A stretch of DNA of 64,000 bases from Mesodorylaimus sp. YZB2_4 (GCA_030248295.1 JASANH010000411.1:1-64000), one strand, 5' to 3'. Numbered from the stretch's first letter, positions 47,601 through 58,130 are shown. The notes: a model not told the origin generated them from the sequence alone. Program-made: numbers and translations.

Positions 47601-47760
47601 CTGTTATTTTCATGAGAAATACTTTTCGTATTTATAGCCAGTTTTTATCAAAGACATTTCCAGTTTCAAAGAGGGTCTGGTAATTAATCCGGCACCACAA
47701 CCTTTTATGAAATTGATAAACGGTGTTATATGCAAATATGACTGGTTAAATCTGATATGA
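38625..47760 (+). CDS. IDE: insulin-degrading enzyme, M16A zinc metallopeptidase
   Basis: M16 inverzincin that cleaves small peptides inside a two-half chamber; cytosolic with some mitochondrial isoforms in animals. Exons: 38625-38674, 38725-39173, 39346-39422, 39481-39611, 42662-43264, 44266-45308, 45686-45777, 46446-46779, 46844-46968, 47107-47254, 47307-47368, 47420-47581 and 47638-47760, giving 1132 residues (human 1019). The zinc motif HFCEH is in exon 3 and the third ligand in [11 protein letters not shown] of exon 5. [41 protein letters not shown] and [14 protein letters not shown] are also typical. No acidic insert is present, which argues against nardilysin. A polar stretch of about 120 residues precedes the peptidase domain. 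Within exon 8, 46567-46611 may be a 45-nt intron, giving 1117 residues. Intron 4 is 3 kb and hosts a Helitron fragment. Confidence 0.95.
39282..39340 (-). repeat. tRNA 3'-half-like sequence in IDE intron 2
   Basis: On the minus strand a perfect B box sits in a stem (GGGTTCGAATCCC), followed by a tail ending in AACCA. Upstream is CATCTCGTAATCTC, resembling a tRNA anticodon arm. The 5' half would run into exon 3, and no good acceptor stem is found. It is most likely a tRNA-derived remnant rather than a working gene. Confidence 0.4.
40360..40690 (+). repeat. GC-rich repeat-like block in IDE intron 4
   Basis: Sharply GC-richer than the intron around it, with several overlapping open phases and the motif GGTGACTCACCCGCTACC that recurs inverted near 2865 and, in part, near 15610. 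Probably a SINE-like element. Immediately right of it (40700-40860) are many copies of AACG/TAACG strings, including TAACGCGTTA palindromes. Confidence 0.4.
40910..42038 (-). mobile_element. Helitron helicase-like N-terminal ORF, spliced, antisense in IDE intron 4
   Basis: Two exons, 42038-41424 and 41047-40910, joined through a GT-AG intron in phase 0, give 250 residues ending in a stop. The N terminus is Arg-rich (MWPRRRRRF) with two tandem copies of an AENWMR(D/E)QEA(A/T)IRN unit. Then come Cys pairs ([17 protein letters not shown]) and the diagnostic [46 protein letters not shown] and [17 protein letters not shown]. These match the region upstream of the Rep domain in Helitron-encoded PIF1-like helicases. 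The HUH nuclease and helicase are missing, so it cannot transpose alone. The open frame and intact splice sites could mean recent truncation or use as a host gene. Confidence 0.75.
41075..41302. repeat. direct repeat of 54 bp, 174-bp period
   Basis: Bases 41075-41128 and 41249-41302 are essentially identical (TATAAAGAAAAAGCAAAAGC through CAGTACATC). They lie inside the intron of the Helitron-derived ORF and contain the palindrome GCGCATGCGC. Probably a local duplication. Confidence 0.9.
43390..44110. repeat. repeat block with AATCCGC / CCGCTAAAA motifs in IDE intron 5
   Basis: AATCCGCTAAAA, CCCGCTGTC and AATCCGCC strings recur at 43425-43510 and again at 43985-44100 in the same orientation, separated by about 500 bp of unrelated sequence. 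They appear to be the two ends of a single inserted element with subterminal repeats. No coding potential, and no family assigned. Confidence 0.5.
45799..46150. mobile_element. MITE with about 45-bp terminal inverted repeats in IDE intron 7
   Basis: The left end (TTTTCTTAAGGGCGACGCCA, then AAATTAATGCCTAAAATTTT and ACGTAAA) and the reverse complement of the right end agree at about 85 percent of 50 positions. The interior contains further TTTACGTAA strings and no ORF. The edges read TTAA on the left and TCAA on the right beside the GGGCGAC / GTCGCCC core, a possible degraded TTAA target duplication. Confidence 0.85.
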
Positions 47761-49010
47761 TATTTTTGAATTAGGACTCTTCTCGTGTGCACTACAACAG
47801 ATGGCCAGTAGTATCAAATAGCAGACAGAACCCACAGTGCAGTTCTTCAAATCTTCGTGGTCTAAGCAAAACCATGGTGGTGATACTGTATGTGGGATTA
47901 TACTTGTATTCTTTATGAATGGGTAAAAATGAAGATAACTAGTTACTGCGGCTGGCGGCTGGATTCATGCTATAAAAATCGGTTTACAGGCGTGAAGACG
48001 TTGCCATACATGCACTGTTTTTTCATTTCTGCCTTTCGCGCTGCTCACAGTTGGTCAGACCAGTTGACTCTACTTGACCACTAATAATACAGTATATGTA
48101 CAGTGTACTGGCATATATATGGATCAGTATTTCTAAAAAAAATCTGTTATCAGACAACGGAAAGATTAGCCGCCACTCTACTCGAACCAAATGAAAGGTT
48201 AGACTAGGCTGGCTGGGCTCCCTCGTCGACGCATGGCTGATCGTGAGTGCGTTATATCTTAATTTCTGGTGATATACTGTATGCAAGTTTGTGTTGCGTA
48301 TCCTGAATGTGTTACGCAATTTACCTCAGTCAAGGCAAGGCTCACCATCGCACTCGCACTCGCACACTCACTTATACTGTATGTTAACTGTAGCACCTAC
48401 CAAGTGACACTAGAACATGAAATTCAGCTTCCATGCAGTCAGCATGCTAATTACACGCAGTACTGTACTTTATTGAGGACTGATCGTTAGGCGTGAAGCT
48501 CCCTGAACCTAATTCAATCCTTTACTTGTATCCTCGATTTAATTCCAGACTCTATCAAGCATATCTAGTGCGCATCCGCCGTCCTTCGGTAAGCGTGCTG
48601 AGTTTTTATGTAGTGAGGTTAGGCGTAACTGATTAAAATGTGACGGTTGCTTCCTGCGTGCTGATTTCGCAGGGAACTCAAACCTTGAAAACTCAAAGCT
48701 TCTTTTTTAGAAAGAAGTCCTTTTGTGTCCAAACAAGCTTGAGTGCGATGTTGAACCTGCTTTCTGTCTTGTTTTCTTTCGTAGGTCTGGATGTAAGTGT
48801 CTGGCACGTCTTTAATTACTGTAAACACATTTTTATGGCATAATTGCAGCCACCAGCCACTGAACTTATCTGCACGTTCCCTACCCGTAGAGCATATACG
48901 TTATAATCGCACGTACAGTACAGCTACAGTGTCACAACATGGTCGTGCTTAGACCACGAAGAATACTCTCTGGTTCCTGATTGCCCAAACAATCGGCATT
49001 CCCTTAGCAA
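47761..49010. other. no gene recognised
   Basis: Intergenic DNA after IDE, AT-rich, with several palindromic TACAGTATAT / ACTGTATG strings. No exon with family resemblance was seen on either strand. Confidence 0.45.
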
Positions 49011-49320
49011 TCACCACCCGCATCCATTAGTCAACGAAAAGCCCTGGCATTGCCACATGTAACCATTAGAGCAGCACTGGCTCGCCGTGAATCCGGGTTG
49101 TGGTACACATCGACCCATGCACGGAAAACAGGCCGCATTGCAGAGAAGTCCCAGTTGAGGGAAAAGATTCATCATTTCTTTCACTAAATCTCGAGAACTA
49201 AATATATTTATTCTGTGAAATCAAATTATAACTCTTTTTTACCTCCGGCGCCGACTGATATGTCGGATTGAATTTGGCCATCGAATCTCTGGCCGTATCG
49301 TCCAGGAGGAAAGAAAAAAA
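49011..49320 (-). CDS. 3' exons of a small cysteine-rich protein, probably secreted
   Basis: Two exons, 49320-49243 and 49183-49011, join in phase 1 across a 59-nt GT-AG intron. They read PPGRYGQRFDGQ... then VKEMMNLFPQLGLLCNAACF... and end in GCGW plus stop. The last 45 residues hold eight cysteines with spacing C-x3-C-x2-C-x3-C-x10-CC-x7-C-x8-C, which suggests four disulphides and an extracellular role. The upstream exon with start codon and expected signal peptide was not found. I do not recognise the domain. The phase match across the intron and the clean acceptor support a real gene; the short length leaves doubt. Confidence 0.5.
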
Positions 49321-51301
49321 CTAAAATATATTGTACATTTATAGTAGAAAACGGCAGGATGCTCAAAATTACCCAAACTCAGAAAAACAAAATAGCAATG
49401 CATTCTTTCAAAAATATGTAGCTTATTACGTGACAGCGTTGGCAGATGTTATCATGTGCTGGGCTATATATAGAGGCGAAAGTATGAGCAAAAGTGCACT
49501 GTACACAAAAAGTTCTTCGGTGCTAAAAGGAGGTGGAGAGCGATGTTGAGACAAAACACTTTATTGTGACGAAGCTAAACGAAGCTAGAAAAACCAGATG
49601 TTCTTGGCTTGCATCCCAAAAAGCAGCAATCTCCAAAAGTTTCTCAAGTTTCTAGAGAATATCAACCATGTGAATCACGTTCACGTTCGAGGAGCACATT
49701 AAGCATACAGTTGGTCTGGTGAGCATTGAGACTGGTTTCAGGTAGGCAGGCACAGGCAGGAAATTTCTGTTTGCAGGAAAAGTCTCGATGGCTACTCTGT
49801 ACACGCTGTTTCATTGTTGCCATTCATACTGTTCTTTCAACAAACATGCGCTGACAAAAACCCCTTTTCGACAGCATTACCGTAAGGCCCCCACTGCTTG
49901 CTGATAACTTTACTTTTTCCAAAAATTTTCTTATGACAGACGAAAAACTTTTTCACTGTCAGTACATCCAAACGAATGTGGAACAGGGGGCTCCGCAACG
50001 TGTGCTCTGTACTAATTGAGGCTGTAACTTGATTAAGGATAAGTATATTTCGATACCAGCCTTGGTAAGCTATCACATCCTCTTGCCCCTGCCCTAATCG
50101 TAAATGAGCTATTCAAAGCCACGGTCAAAGCCAGGTGTCAATGATATTGGGCAGGGAAAATATTTTACACGTTCTGCTACCATACAGTACAAAGGACACA
50201 ACCGAATGGGATTTAAGATTTTTCAGAGGAAGCGCTCATATTTTTTGTCGATCCTAATGGGCACAGGGATTTCAAAATATCTTCAGCATTACTGTGCGTA
50301 CACTTGACTGTTTAGAAAAATGCACAATGCGAATAAACTGTGGTGATTTACAGTATCTTTAAACTTGATCCAAATAATCCTGTTCCTTCCCATTAAAACT
50401 AGACTCTCACTTTCCGAAAATAAATAACTTGTTTTATAAAAGGCTTTGAGTTTTGCCGCCTTCTGGATTTTAAAAGCTGTAACTTTTAAATTGAATTAGT
50501 AAAAAAACTTCGTAAAGTTGAGTCCCTCTTATTCCTGGGAATTCAGAACTTGCCGATCTATAACAGGTTTCTAAAAGTGCTTTTCTATAGTTATGTTTTG
50601 TAATATATGGCTTTCTCTGGTCTCAAAATAAGACAGTCTCAGTAAACATTGTCCAAAAAACATGTGCCATAAAACAAGATAGCCTTAAATTTACGGCTGT
50701 TTAACCTCTCGCTCATATGGAAAGAAAATACGAACACAATTGCAGTTTTATCGGCGATAATCAGGTGTGGTTTCTTCTGTGCGCTACAGGAAACAGTATA
50801 ATGCATTGGCTCCTCGTATTCCTATTTTCTTGTAAATGCCTGAATCATCAGGAATTTTTTACTGATGCACATTTATCACTTTTCAGCAGCGTTCCTCAAC
50901 ATTAGCCACGGCGTCAGTGCTGTCCACGAAGAGTCAAGGTTTGAAAATGCGGCTTCAGTCAACTCTGATAAAAGTATGCATGCATATTTAATCGCTTTTC
51001 TGCCATCTAGCCACAAGGGCGGTCCTTTGATTTTGACCCTTTTCTGGTCTGTTTCCTTTGCACCATAGGTAACAAGTCCCCAAATGGTCTTCTGCCATTT
51101 CTCAATCGCATGAAACGAGGTGCAGTTATGCAATGTGCAATGCAATGCAATGCAATGCATGATTATTACTCCAGCTGGGTGTCTCACTGGCTCCTGTTAA
51201 AAAGAAAAGAACCGTTCGGCTGAATATAAAAGTTTTAGATCATTGCAGCAAACAGAAAAATCCATTGTTTCGTTTGTGTCTAGCTTTGATATACAATATG
51301 G
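49321..51301. other. no gene recognised
   Basis: It may contain upstream exons of the minus-strand cysteine-rich gene, but none could be identified. A short AATGC tandem run lies at about 51127-51160. The remainder is AT-rich with no recognised feature. Confidence 0.4.
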
Positions 51302-52516
51302 GGCCATCCATAAAAGACGTCCGCCAAAAAACGCGTTTTTTCGACTCCCCCCTCCCCCTATCCACCTCTCGTCCATTTCGCCTTGACCACCCTTTAAATG
51401 AACGTCCGCTCTAGCGGACCCCCCCCCCCCCCTACATAGCAAATATATGTTCTAAAAAGGCATATCTCCCATCGTCGACCAATCCGCCGAAATGATGGGC
51501 GTCGGTCTTCACTCTGATCCCACTGCTGCATCTGCCGGATTCGCAATAAATTTTTCACCTCGTAGTGCTTGAAAAAAATGATGCCTGACATAATACAATT
51601 GATAAATTATAATTTGTCTCCCAAATCGGTATTGAATACCGCTTTAGGTGCATGTTAGTTCTGCTGAGTTTTCGAAGTGTTCATAGACAGTGACAGCGAG
51701 AAAACAGGCTTGCAGGAGGGCAGGTTAGTGAGAGCGTAGTGCCAAAGAGGTCACCCGCATTTATATATTATTTATTGAAGTAAATCAGCCGCATCGAGAT
51801 TGGGATCTACGCCGAGGGTTAGATCAGTCGATGAGGGCACTGCTCAGCATCGCCACTGGCGTCCCAATGGCGGAACAAATAAATATAACCCTTATATGGT
51901 TCCAGTGGACCAGTGAGGGGGAAAAGTATCGATCCTTTTCCTGCTTGCTTCAACCGAAGCAGGTTTTGCAGCTTGACCATGACCAGACCAGGATGAAACA
52001 AGAATCAAAATAAACCGCAGCTTTCCTGCTGCTAGGCAAGATGGACTAGACAAGTTGAAGCAAAGCTTGACGGCTTGTTCGATTTCAGTGAGGATTAAGG
52101 GACACCCACGATAACTCCTAGTTTATGATCGCCCTTTCAGCGGAAGCTTTTAACTAATAACTTTTTTATTTTTGCACTGTGAGTCAAAGTGAAATAATAC
52201 AAAGCGCGTAAGCTGGACCTGTTTCAGTTCGGTTTGGCCCTGGTTCAGTTCGTCAGGTTCGGTGGCAGTAATCGATCTTAGTATCGTGGTGAAAACTGGA
52301 ATATAATCGACGAGCTTCTTTGGATCAACGCTTGATGATATAAATATTAGTAATTTTTCATCTAGAACTTATGTACTAATGATAATTTTACGAAATATCT
52401 CCCACCAATTTCGCAAAGTGGACGTCCACTTGGCTTCAGCCTCCCCCATCCACTTCCGTCCACTTTAAGCTCACCCCCACCCACCCCGCTCGGGTGGACG
52501 TCCTTTATGGATGGCT
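51302..52516. mobile_element. non-autonomous DNA transposon with GGCCATCCATAAA termini
   Basis: The left terminus GGCCATCCATAAAAGACGTC (51302 on) and the right terminus GACGTCCTTTATGGATGGC (to 52516) are inverted with one or two mismatches over about 20 bp. The subterminal regions on both sides are C-rich, with CCCC(T/C)ATCCAC and CGTCCA(T/C)TT strings and a C homopolymer at about 51419. There is no transposase ORF in 1.2 kb. CCATCCATAAA-type ends are a recurrent theme among animal cut-and-paste elements; I do not assign a superfamily. Confidence 0.75.
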
Positions 52517-54490
52517 ACTACGTAGTGAACAAGAGCACCAACTTTTCTTACACAAAAGTAAAGCTCTAGATTAATCCTAGCGTTAATAGCATATAACTGA
52601 AATTGAAACTAAATCTAATTCAGTTCACTGAATCTTTTAAGGTTTAGTTAACTGAAACAAAATCTTTTTTTCAAAACTGTATCAACGCTAATCAATCCAC
52701 ATTCGTCGAACAGCAATCCACAGTCAATCCGCAGTGGTTAGAGCTATGCATTTACAGCCATTACTGTAAACTTCGGGTAAGACAACCGTCAAAATTAGGG
52801 CTATTGCTGTGGAATGGTGAATTTTGTGTGCCTAGATCTTTTCGTATTTGATATCCATTGCGAAATACTCGTATTTCCAGTCTGCTCTTAAAAATTTCGT
52901 GTCCATAATTTCTACTGCACGCCTTATCTTTAGTTAGGCTGCATGTTCAATAAAAATATGTCGAGATTTCATACATGTGATCTGCTTAAGTTTGAAAATG
53001 TTGTAGGCTGAATATCTCGTGAACCCTGTTGCATAAGTTAGGAAAAGTGAGCTTGTTCAGGGCAAGTCTTACACAGCTACAGTATGTTCAAGGCAGAAAA
53101 GCGCTTCGTTCGCCTCATTATTAAGCGTAGAAGAACTTTCTGCTGACTAGCAAGACACGCTGGCCATCAAGTGGCCCGGTGGTGTAAACTTGTTAACCAT
53201 GCGCATATTTTTGCCAAACGAGTTGGCTTGTCGTGACATTAATGCAATGGGGCCTTAAGAAAGTGTTTTGATTGCGACGATAAAGGAGATAGGCCCAAAA
53301 ATATACACAATAGGCGATCCTTGAAGTCCATCCATCTTCACTTGCCTCCCCCTCTATCCATGTCAGACACCCGAGACCACCGAGGTATCAAGAAGGAATT
53401 CAGAGTAGAACCTTCGTTCGCAAAGTCTGCGACCTTTGTTGAATTACACTGTGCATGTAAAATGCAACAGGATCGACAGTTGGAATACAGAAAAACCTTG
53501 TGGTGGGTTTCTTGCCATGCAAAGTACATAAATAATTTTTAGTTACAGTATATGTCGCTCATGCTACTGAACACGTGGACGGGCAAGGTAAAAATTTTAA
53601 GTCTGGAGAAAAGGTTAGACCGTCGAACTTTTTCTTCAATCATCGACACATAATCTTCTTGCCCTAGATATCGGTTTGAGGATAAAACCTTTTCTTTGCG
53701 TGCAAACGCGAAACCGCGGCAAGCCATATCTCCTCTAATTTGCGTCACAGGTGCATCTCTGACTTTGGAGCCGTACTTTTATGGGTTGCTTTTACCCAAA
53801 TAACCTTCCCCTTCAAGTGTCGTATCGCAAATGTCGGGATTATTTTCATGGCTTCCACTTTTGACTCGCTCTTTTCCAAGTTCTTCATCAAGGGAAAAAG
53901 GGCCATTGCGCCATTTTGAAAGTCAGCTAGTCATAGAAATTTTTAAATGTTACTGTCAAATGTTGGTGACTCGTAATGGTCAACTTTTTTGCTGTAGTGC
54001 GATTCTGAAGAACTGTTGCCACTTGCATATCACATTCATAGTTACTCGTAGTTCGCACATGGAAACTGTTAGTCACTGTAAGCCTACAGTATTATCCTTT
54101 ACCTACCCCAGCCCCGGGCCGTTGAGTAGAAGTCATGCCAAATTTCATTTCCGAGGACGAGGAGTGGGAATGCACCAGACGCAAGACATGGCGTAGACTT
54201 TTAGAAGCCTTGCAAAAAAATCAGAAGCCAAATCCGCAAGGAGCACTCTTGTTTTGGAGACATAGTTCAGGACCAGGGACGAGAAGAAATGGCTCATAGG
54301 TTCCACGAACCGTCAGATAACCTTTTGATTTTACTTACTTATGTCACAAATGTGCACATGAGCATAGCAGATGTACAAAATAATGATCTAACAACAAGAC
54401 GGTAGTATTTTTGTTACTAAATTTTTTTGACCTAATGGTGCCTTAAATATTCATCATGTTTCGATTCTTTTCGAAATCTCACTTGCACGT
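52517..54490. other. no gene recognised
   Basis: AT-rich sequence with short open frames only. Forms such as AACTGAAACAAAATC near 52640 resemble the AACTGAAACTGAATC strings near 21860, so some is probably low-complexity repeat. Confidence 0.45.
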
Positions 54491-55444
54491 TTATCTGCAC
54501 GTTTTAACAGAATTACTAGCCGCAACTTTTGGTTCACCCGGGATACTTTCGATTGGGTGAATTTGAGGAGGCTTTTTGAATAAGCTCAGCGCACTTTTTC
54601 GATACTCTTTGACCACATAAATGGTAACATACGAATTGACAGCCGACGTCAATGGAAATGGTGCCACCAGAAGACGCACCAACCACGGATTGAAGGGCGG
54701 GCAGAAAATATTCAACATTTTTAGAGCAGCTGATGGCATTTGCGCGAAAAGTGGCACAGCCGAAATAATCAACATGACTGTGATGATTTCTTGGGCCTCG
54801 TTGATCAGACGACTCTGAAGATTGCTATGAGACACAGCCCCGCGTTTGTGATTTCTTATTTTCATGGCCACTTTGTATGAGAAATAGAGAACTGCCAAAT
54901 AAGCCATGAAAATAGCAGCCACAACACTGCCCATGATTACTGCTAATGGTATGGTACGTATTTGGGTCCCGCAAAGACCCAAGTCGTCCTGACCCAAGCT
55001 ATCAGTAGCAATGAACGGAGTGACCCACATGAGACCAAACAAGAACACGCCGGTGTATGCCAGTAAAACATTGCGATTAGTAAATACCTCGGTGTACTTG
55101 GGGGCATTGTGAAGGGCCAAATAGCGATTATAGGCGACGATGGGTGGAGTGAAAAAGGATAGAGTGCCAAAAATGTAGTCCATTACTCCGCCCAACTTAC
55201 ATTCAACACGTTCGTAATTCATGATGAAAGCAGCTTCAAAAACAGCGTTATTGAAACACAGCATAAAATCACCTAATGCTAACCCGAAAAGTAACCATTC
55301 GTGCGGTTTACGTTTTCTGAAATCTGACATGATCAGAAACATGAGAAAAGCATTGCCGGGCATGCCCACACTGCCGATAGCACCCGTAGTGATCGCGAGT
55401 AACCAGCTAGCGGGATGGGTCACGTTGTATTCGTGGAGAATCAT
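54491..55444 (-). CDS. seven-transmembrane chemoreceptor-like GPCR, single exon
   Basis: 317 residues with seven hydrophobic segments at about 14-40, 49-73, 86-108, 126-148, 163-192, 216-243 and 252-278. An N-glycosylation site (NVT) is at residue 7. Cys82 at the start of TM3 and Cys158 in extracellular loop 2 are placed for the usual disulphide. YNRYLA after TM3 replaces the DRY motif. TM7 ends NSYVTIYVV followed by KEYRK, the layout of nematode serpentine chemoreceptors, where TIYF(V/I)xxYR is common. The C-tail is short and polar. Ligand unknown; expression in sensory neurons is only an inference from the family. The 5' flank carries a duplicated block (55482-55597 and 56174-56288). Confidence 0.85.
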   Translation of the reverse strand: MILHEYNVTHPASWLLAITTGAIGSVGMPGNAFLMFLIMSDFRKRKPHEWLLFGLALGDFMLCFNNAVFEAAFIMNYERVECKLGGVMDYIFGTLSFFTPPIVAYNRYLALHNAPKYTEVFTNRNVLLAYTGVFLFGLMWVTPFIATDSLGQDDLGLCGTQIRTIPLAVIMGSVVAAIFMAYLAVLYFSYKVAMKIRNHKRGAVSHSNLQSRLINEAQEIITVMLIISAVPLFAQMPSAALKMLNIFCPPFNPWLVRLLVAPFPLTSAVNSYVTIYVVKEYRKSALSLFKKPPQIHPIESIPGEPKVAASNSVKTCR

Positions 55445-55481
55445 CTCTTCCCGATTAGGTCAGGATACGAAACTGCCAATG

Positions 55482-55597
55482 CTGGCAAAGGAGAAGGAGA
55501 TGAGTATTTAAACCTTTAGGGTGGATAAAAACCAATTATGCAGACGACATCATCTTATTATACGGCCTCGCTCTCTTGTTGACGTAAGATTGTGACA
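55482..55597 (-). promoter_or_regulatory. duplicated upstream block of the GPCR, proximal copy
   Basis: It shares with 56174-56288, in the same orientation, the blocks GGCC(or GGC)AAGGAGA, CCAATTATG, ACGACATC(A/G)TCTTATT and GTTGACGTAAGATTGTGACA. The last contains TTACGTCAAC on the minus strand, a CRE/AP-1-like core. The location directly upstream of the GPCR start codon suggests a promoter, but no expression evidence is available. Confidence 0.5.
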
Positions 55598-56173
55598 ATG
55601 GCTTCTAATGAGCTAACGATCCTCTGACAGGAAAATACGCGTTTGCATTGACTTGGCGATCAAAGGTTGTTGAGAGTGACGATGAGCATTCCGTCGTTTG
55701 GGCTTTTCTTACTTTTAAAGGTGCCTGAAGGTAGCTTTTATGTCCCTCTCACTTGGCGCAACCGTGAGAAGAATGGTGGAGGCGATAGCGTTAGAGAAGC
55801 AGCCAGTGACTTGAGAAATCAAAGCTGCCTGTTCGAGTAGTTCATTATTCTCGGGGAATGAGAAAAGCAGCTCAGGTAAGAGAAAAACGTGAACAATAAA
55901 GACTTGTTTGGCAGTCCTTTTACAGGAAGTGCTTAAAAATAGCTATCATGCTTGCTTCAAAGTTTCCCGGAGGCAAAATAGAAAAAATCAAATGGGACCC
56001 CGGAAAGGGAGGAGCGTAAACAGTAAGCACGATTTGAACTTTCCCTAATGCATCTACGTTGTGGGTATATTGCTTAGTTAAGTCGTGTTTTCCTCGGAAA
56101 CTCATTCCATAATCAAGCAAATATTCCTGTCAAGATCTCGAGAAAAAGATATATTTTTAGCAACGCGCAAGTT

Positions 56174-56288
56174 CTGGCCAAGGAGACGGAGAGGAGAATT
56201 GAAAAGTTTAGGGGGACAATATCCAATTATGTAAACGACATCGTCTTATTCTTCGGCTTAACTCTATCGTTGACGTAAGATTGTGACA
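56174..56288 (-). promoter_or_regulatory. duplicated upstream block, distal copy
   Basis: About 75 percent identical by eye to 55482-55597 and best conserved at TTGACGTAAGATTGTGACA. It is followed downstream on the minus strand by a short frame unlike the GPCR N terminus, so if a receptor paralogue once sat here it has been lost. The remaining 55598-56173 and 56289-56609 hold nothing recognisable. Confidence 0.45.
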
Positions 56289-56609
56289 TACGACAAATTT
56301 TTGTGTTCTTTTTCATCATACCACATCATCAAATGCTGGTATGAGCACACGAGGAGAGACTTTTGTACACAAAAAATAACTACTACTTGGTCGAAAATTT
56401 CCTCGCGGGAGTATCAAATGGGGGAGGAGTATTGTAAATTGTAAGCAGTTGTATCTGACGACGATCGTGAGACTTGTGAAACGGCTATCGAATAAGTACG
56501 TGGGGTTCAAAAAGTTCTTATCGTTAGCCTGAGTACCTTGCAGACGAGCTGCAGCACCGAAATTCATACTTTACATTGCCGCACATCCTTCAAGAACCCG
56601 TGAATAAAA

Positions 56610-57153
56610 TCACACAGACCATTTCACTGTTTTCGTAAAATTGAAAATGATTTCCTCTTTAATTTCAAAGTCGGCATTAGCAGCTGTGCCCTGCATCCGC
56701 CCTCCGTAGACCTGGCGGAGTCTGTACATCAAACACAAGGACGCCCCGTCGATCACTTGCGTGTGTACGCAGCACACCTCGTCGCATATCACCGCCAGAT
56801 TAGCCAGTCGACGGATAGTGAGCTTATCAGTGTCGCAGACTGGTATTTGCCGCGTGCACTGGGAGCACTGGCACGAGACATTGACCATGTTGCAATGGAC
56901 TTTGATGCTCAAATGCTGATGTGCCACAACTAAGGCGTTGCCACTGCAGTTGGTGCAGATCAGGGGAAGCTCAGAGCTCCGGCCTGCAAAACAGATATTT
57001 CATGAAGATATCTTTCGTGAAGTCCAACTTTGCCACAAGTTACCTGTCTGGGACACTGGAAATATAGCGTCGTGTTTTCTGTTACCTGCGTCATTAAAGA
57101 AATTTTTCAGCCGGAACGGTGCAGGCCAGGATAGCCCGCATTTTTGCGCTTGT
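56610..57153 (-). CDS. cysteine-rich protein, partial, possible zinc-ribbon
   Basis: Two exons join in phase 1: about 57153-57086, ending FFNDAG, and 56983-56610, which starts RSSELPLICTNC and ends FTKTVKWSV plus stop. The join uses good GT and TTTTGCAG sites. Cysteine pairs ICTNC and CQCSQC flank a hydrophobic stretch and could bind zinc, followed by CDTDKL and CDEVCC. The arrangement is reminiscent of N-terminal fingers of transposon-encoded or recombination-related proteins, but I cannot name a family. Upstream exons were not found because a stop precedes AQKCGL in that frame. Confidence 0.4.
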
Positions 57154-57504
57154 TAAACCTGTAACTAATTATGGCCCAAGTTCCCCACGTGACTTCCATC
57201 CAGTTTTGTTGATCGGATGGAATTGTGGTTTCAGATTTGTGGTCTGCTGGTCCTCAGACAGAGAGCGACTCAGACATTGAACAGTGCGCTGTGCATCAGC
57301 AATGTAATTGTCAGCATCATAAACACAATCTTCCTATGGACTGTTGCTGTTCTTGGTGTTTATGATGGGGATGACAAAAAAATCTGAAAATCCTACCGCA
57401 ACCGAGCCTTGCATGCGCGTGCTGACTGCTGAAAAATTCTGACTGTAGCAAGGCGGGTTTTACGACTACACATAAAGCCTCGAACAGAGCGGTTGGTGTT
57501 TTCC

Positions 57505-57551
57505 AACCGGGTGGAGATCAATGAGTTCTCCCACTCGCCATATCCCACCAG
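57505..57551 (+). repeat. repeat family R3, tail fragment
   Basis: Contains CTCCCACTCGCCATATCCCACCAG, matching the R3 tail at about 29190-29213 with two mismatches. It directly abuts the left end of the MITE at 57552. Confidence 0.5.
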
Positions 57552-58130
57552 AGGCCATACCACAGAAAGCAGGTAGGGGGGGGGGGGGGTACCTTCTGGT
57601 AAAGATAGGCCTGCCTGGAGGTAGAGACAGGGCTACCCTCACCCTTACCGGTACCACAGAAAGAGCAGATAGAGGGAGCCAATTGGTAGAGGTAGGCGTC
57701 TACCCCTATCATTTGGCTATCCTGCTCTAGAGGAGGGTAGCCATCGGGTAGGGAACGAAATCAATACGAAAGAGCGCGCAAAAGATGGGACGCCTGCCCA
57801 CGGTGATAGACAATGGGTTGGATAAGGTAGTCGACCTATCTAAATGCGGAAGAATGTCAGCCTTTCTCCTCGGCAGCCTTGGCTATTTTATGTGTTGCCG
57901 CCACTGACCTGTCTCCATCCAAGTGCAGACTTAATGACGGATTTTAACAGAAAAACGTAATGGATTGCTGGCAGCAAAGATCAGGTAGTTCTATCTTTTC
58001 CTTACCCGCATTTAGTGGTAGCGGTAGGTCTGTCTCTACCCGTTACCAATTGGTAATCATATTTTGTTACCCCCTACCTCTACCAAACGGCAGTGCCCTA
58101 CCTCTATCTGCTTTTTGTGGTACGGGTCCT
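57552..58130. mobile_element. foldback MITE, copy 1 (R4)
   Basis: Paired with the copy at 59737-60325 across its full length at about 90 percent identity by eye. The ends AGGCCATACCACAGAAAGCA and TGCTTTTTGTGGTACGGGTC are inverted repeats of about 30 bp, and the GGTAGAGGTAG / CTACCTCTACC motif recurs inverted throughout both arms. It has a G homopolymer at about 57577. No ORF of note. Confidence 0.9.

Noticed and set aside
38625-47760. Nardilysin as the identity of the M16 gene
   Set aside because: Nardilysin has a long acidic insert near the zinc site; here the zinc site is not preceded by an acidic block, and the order of motifs follows IDE.
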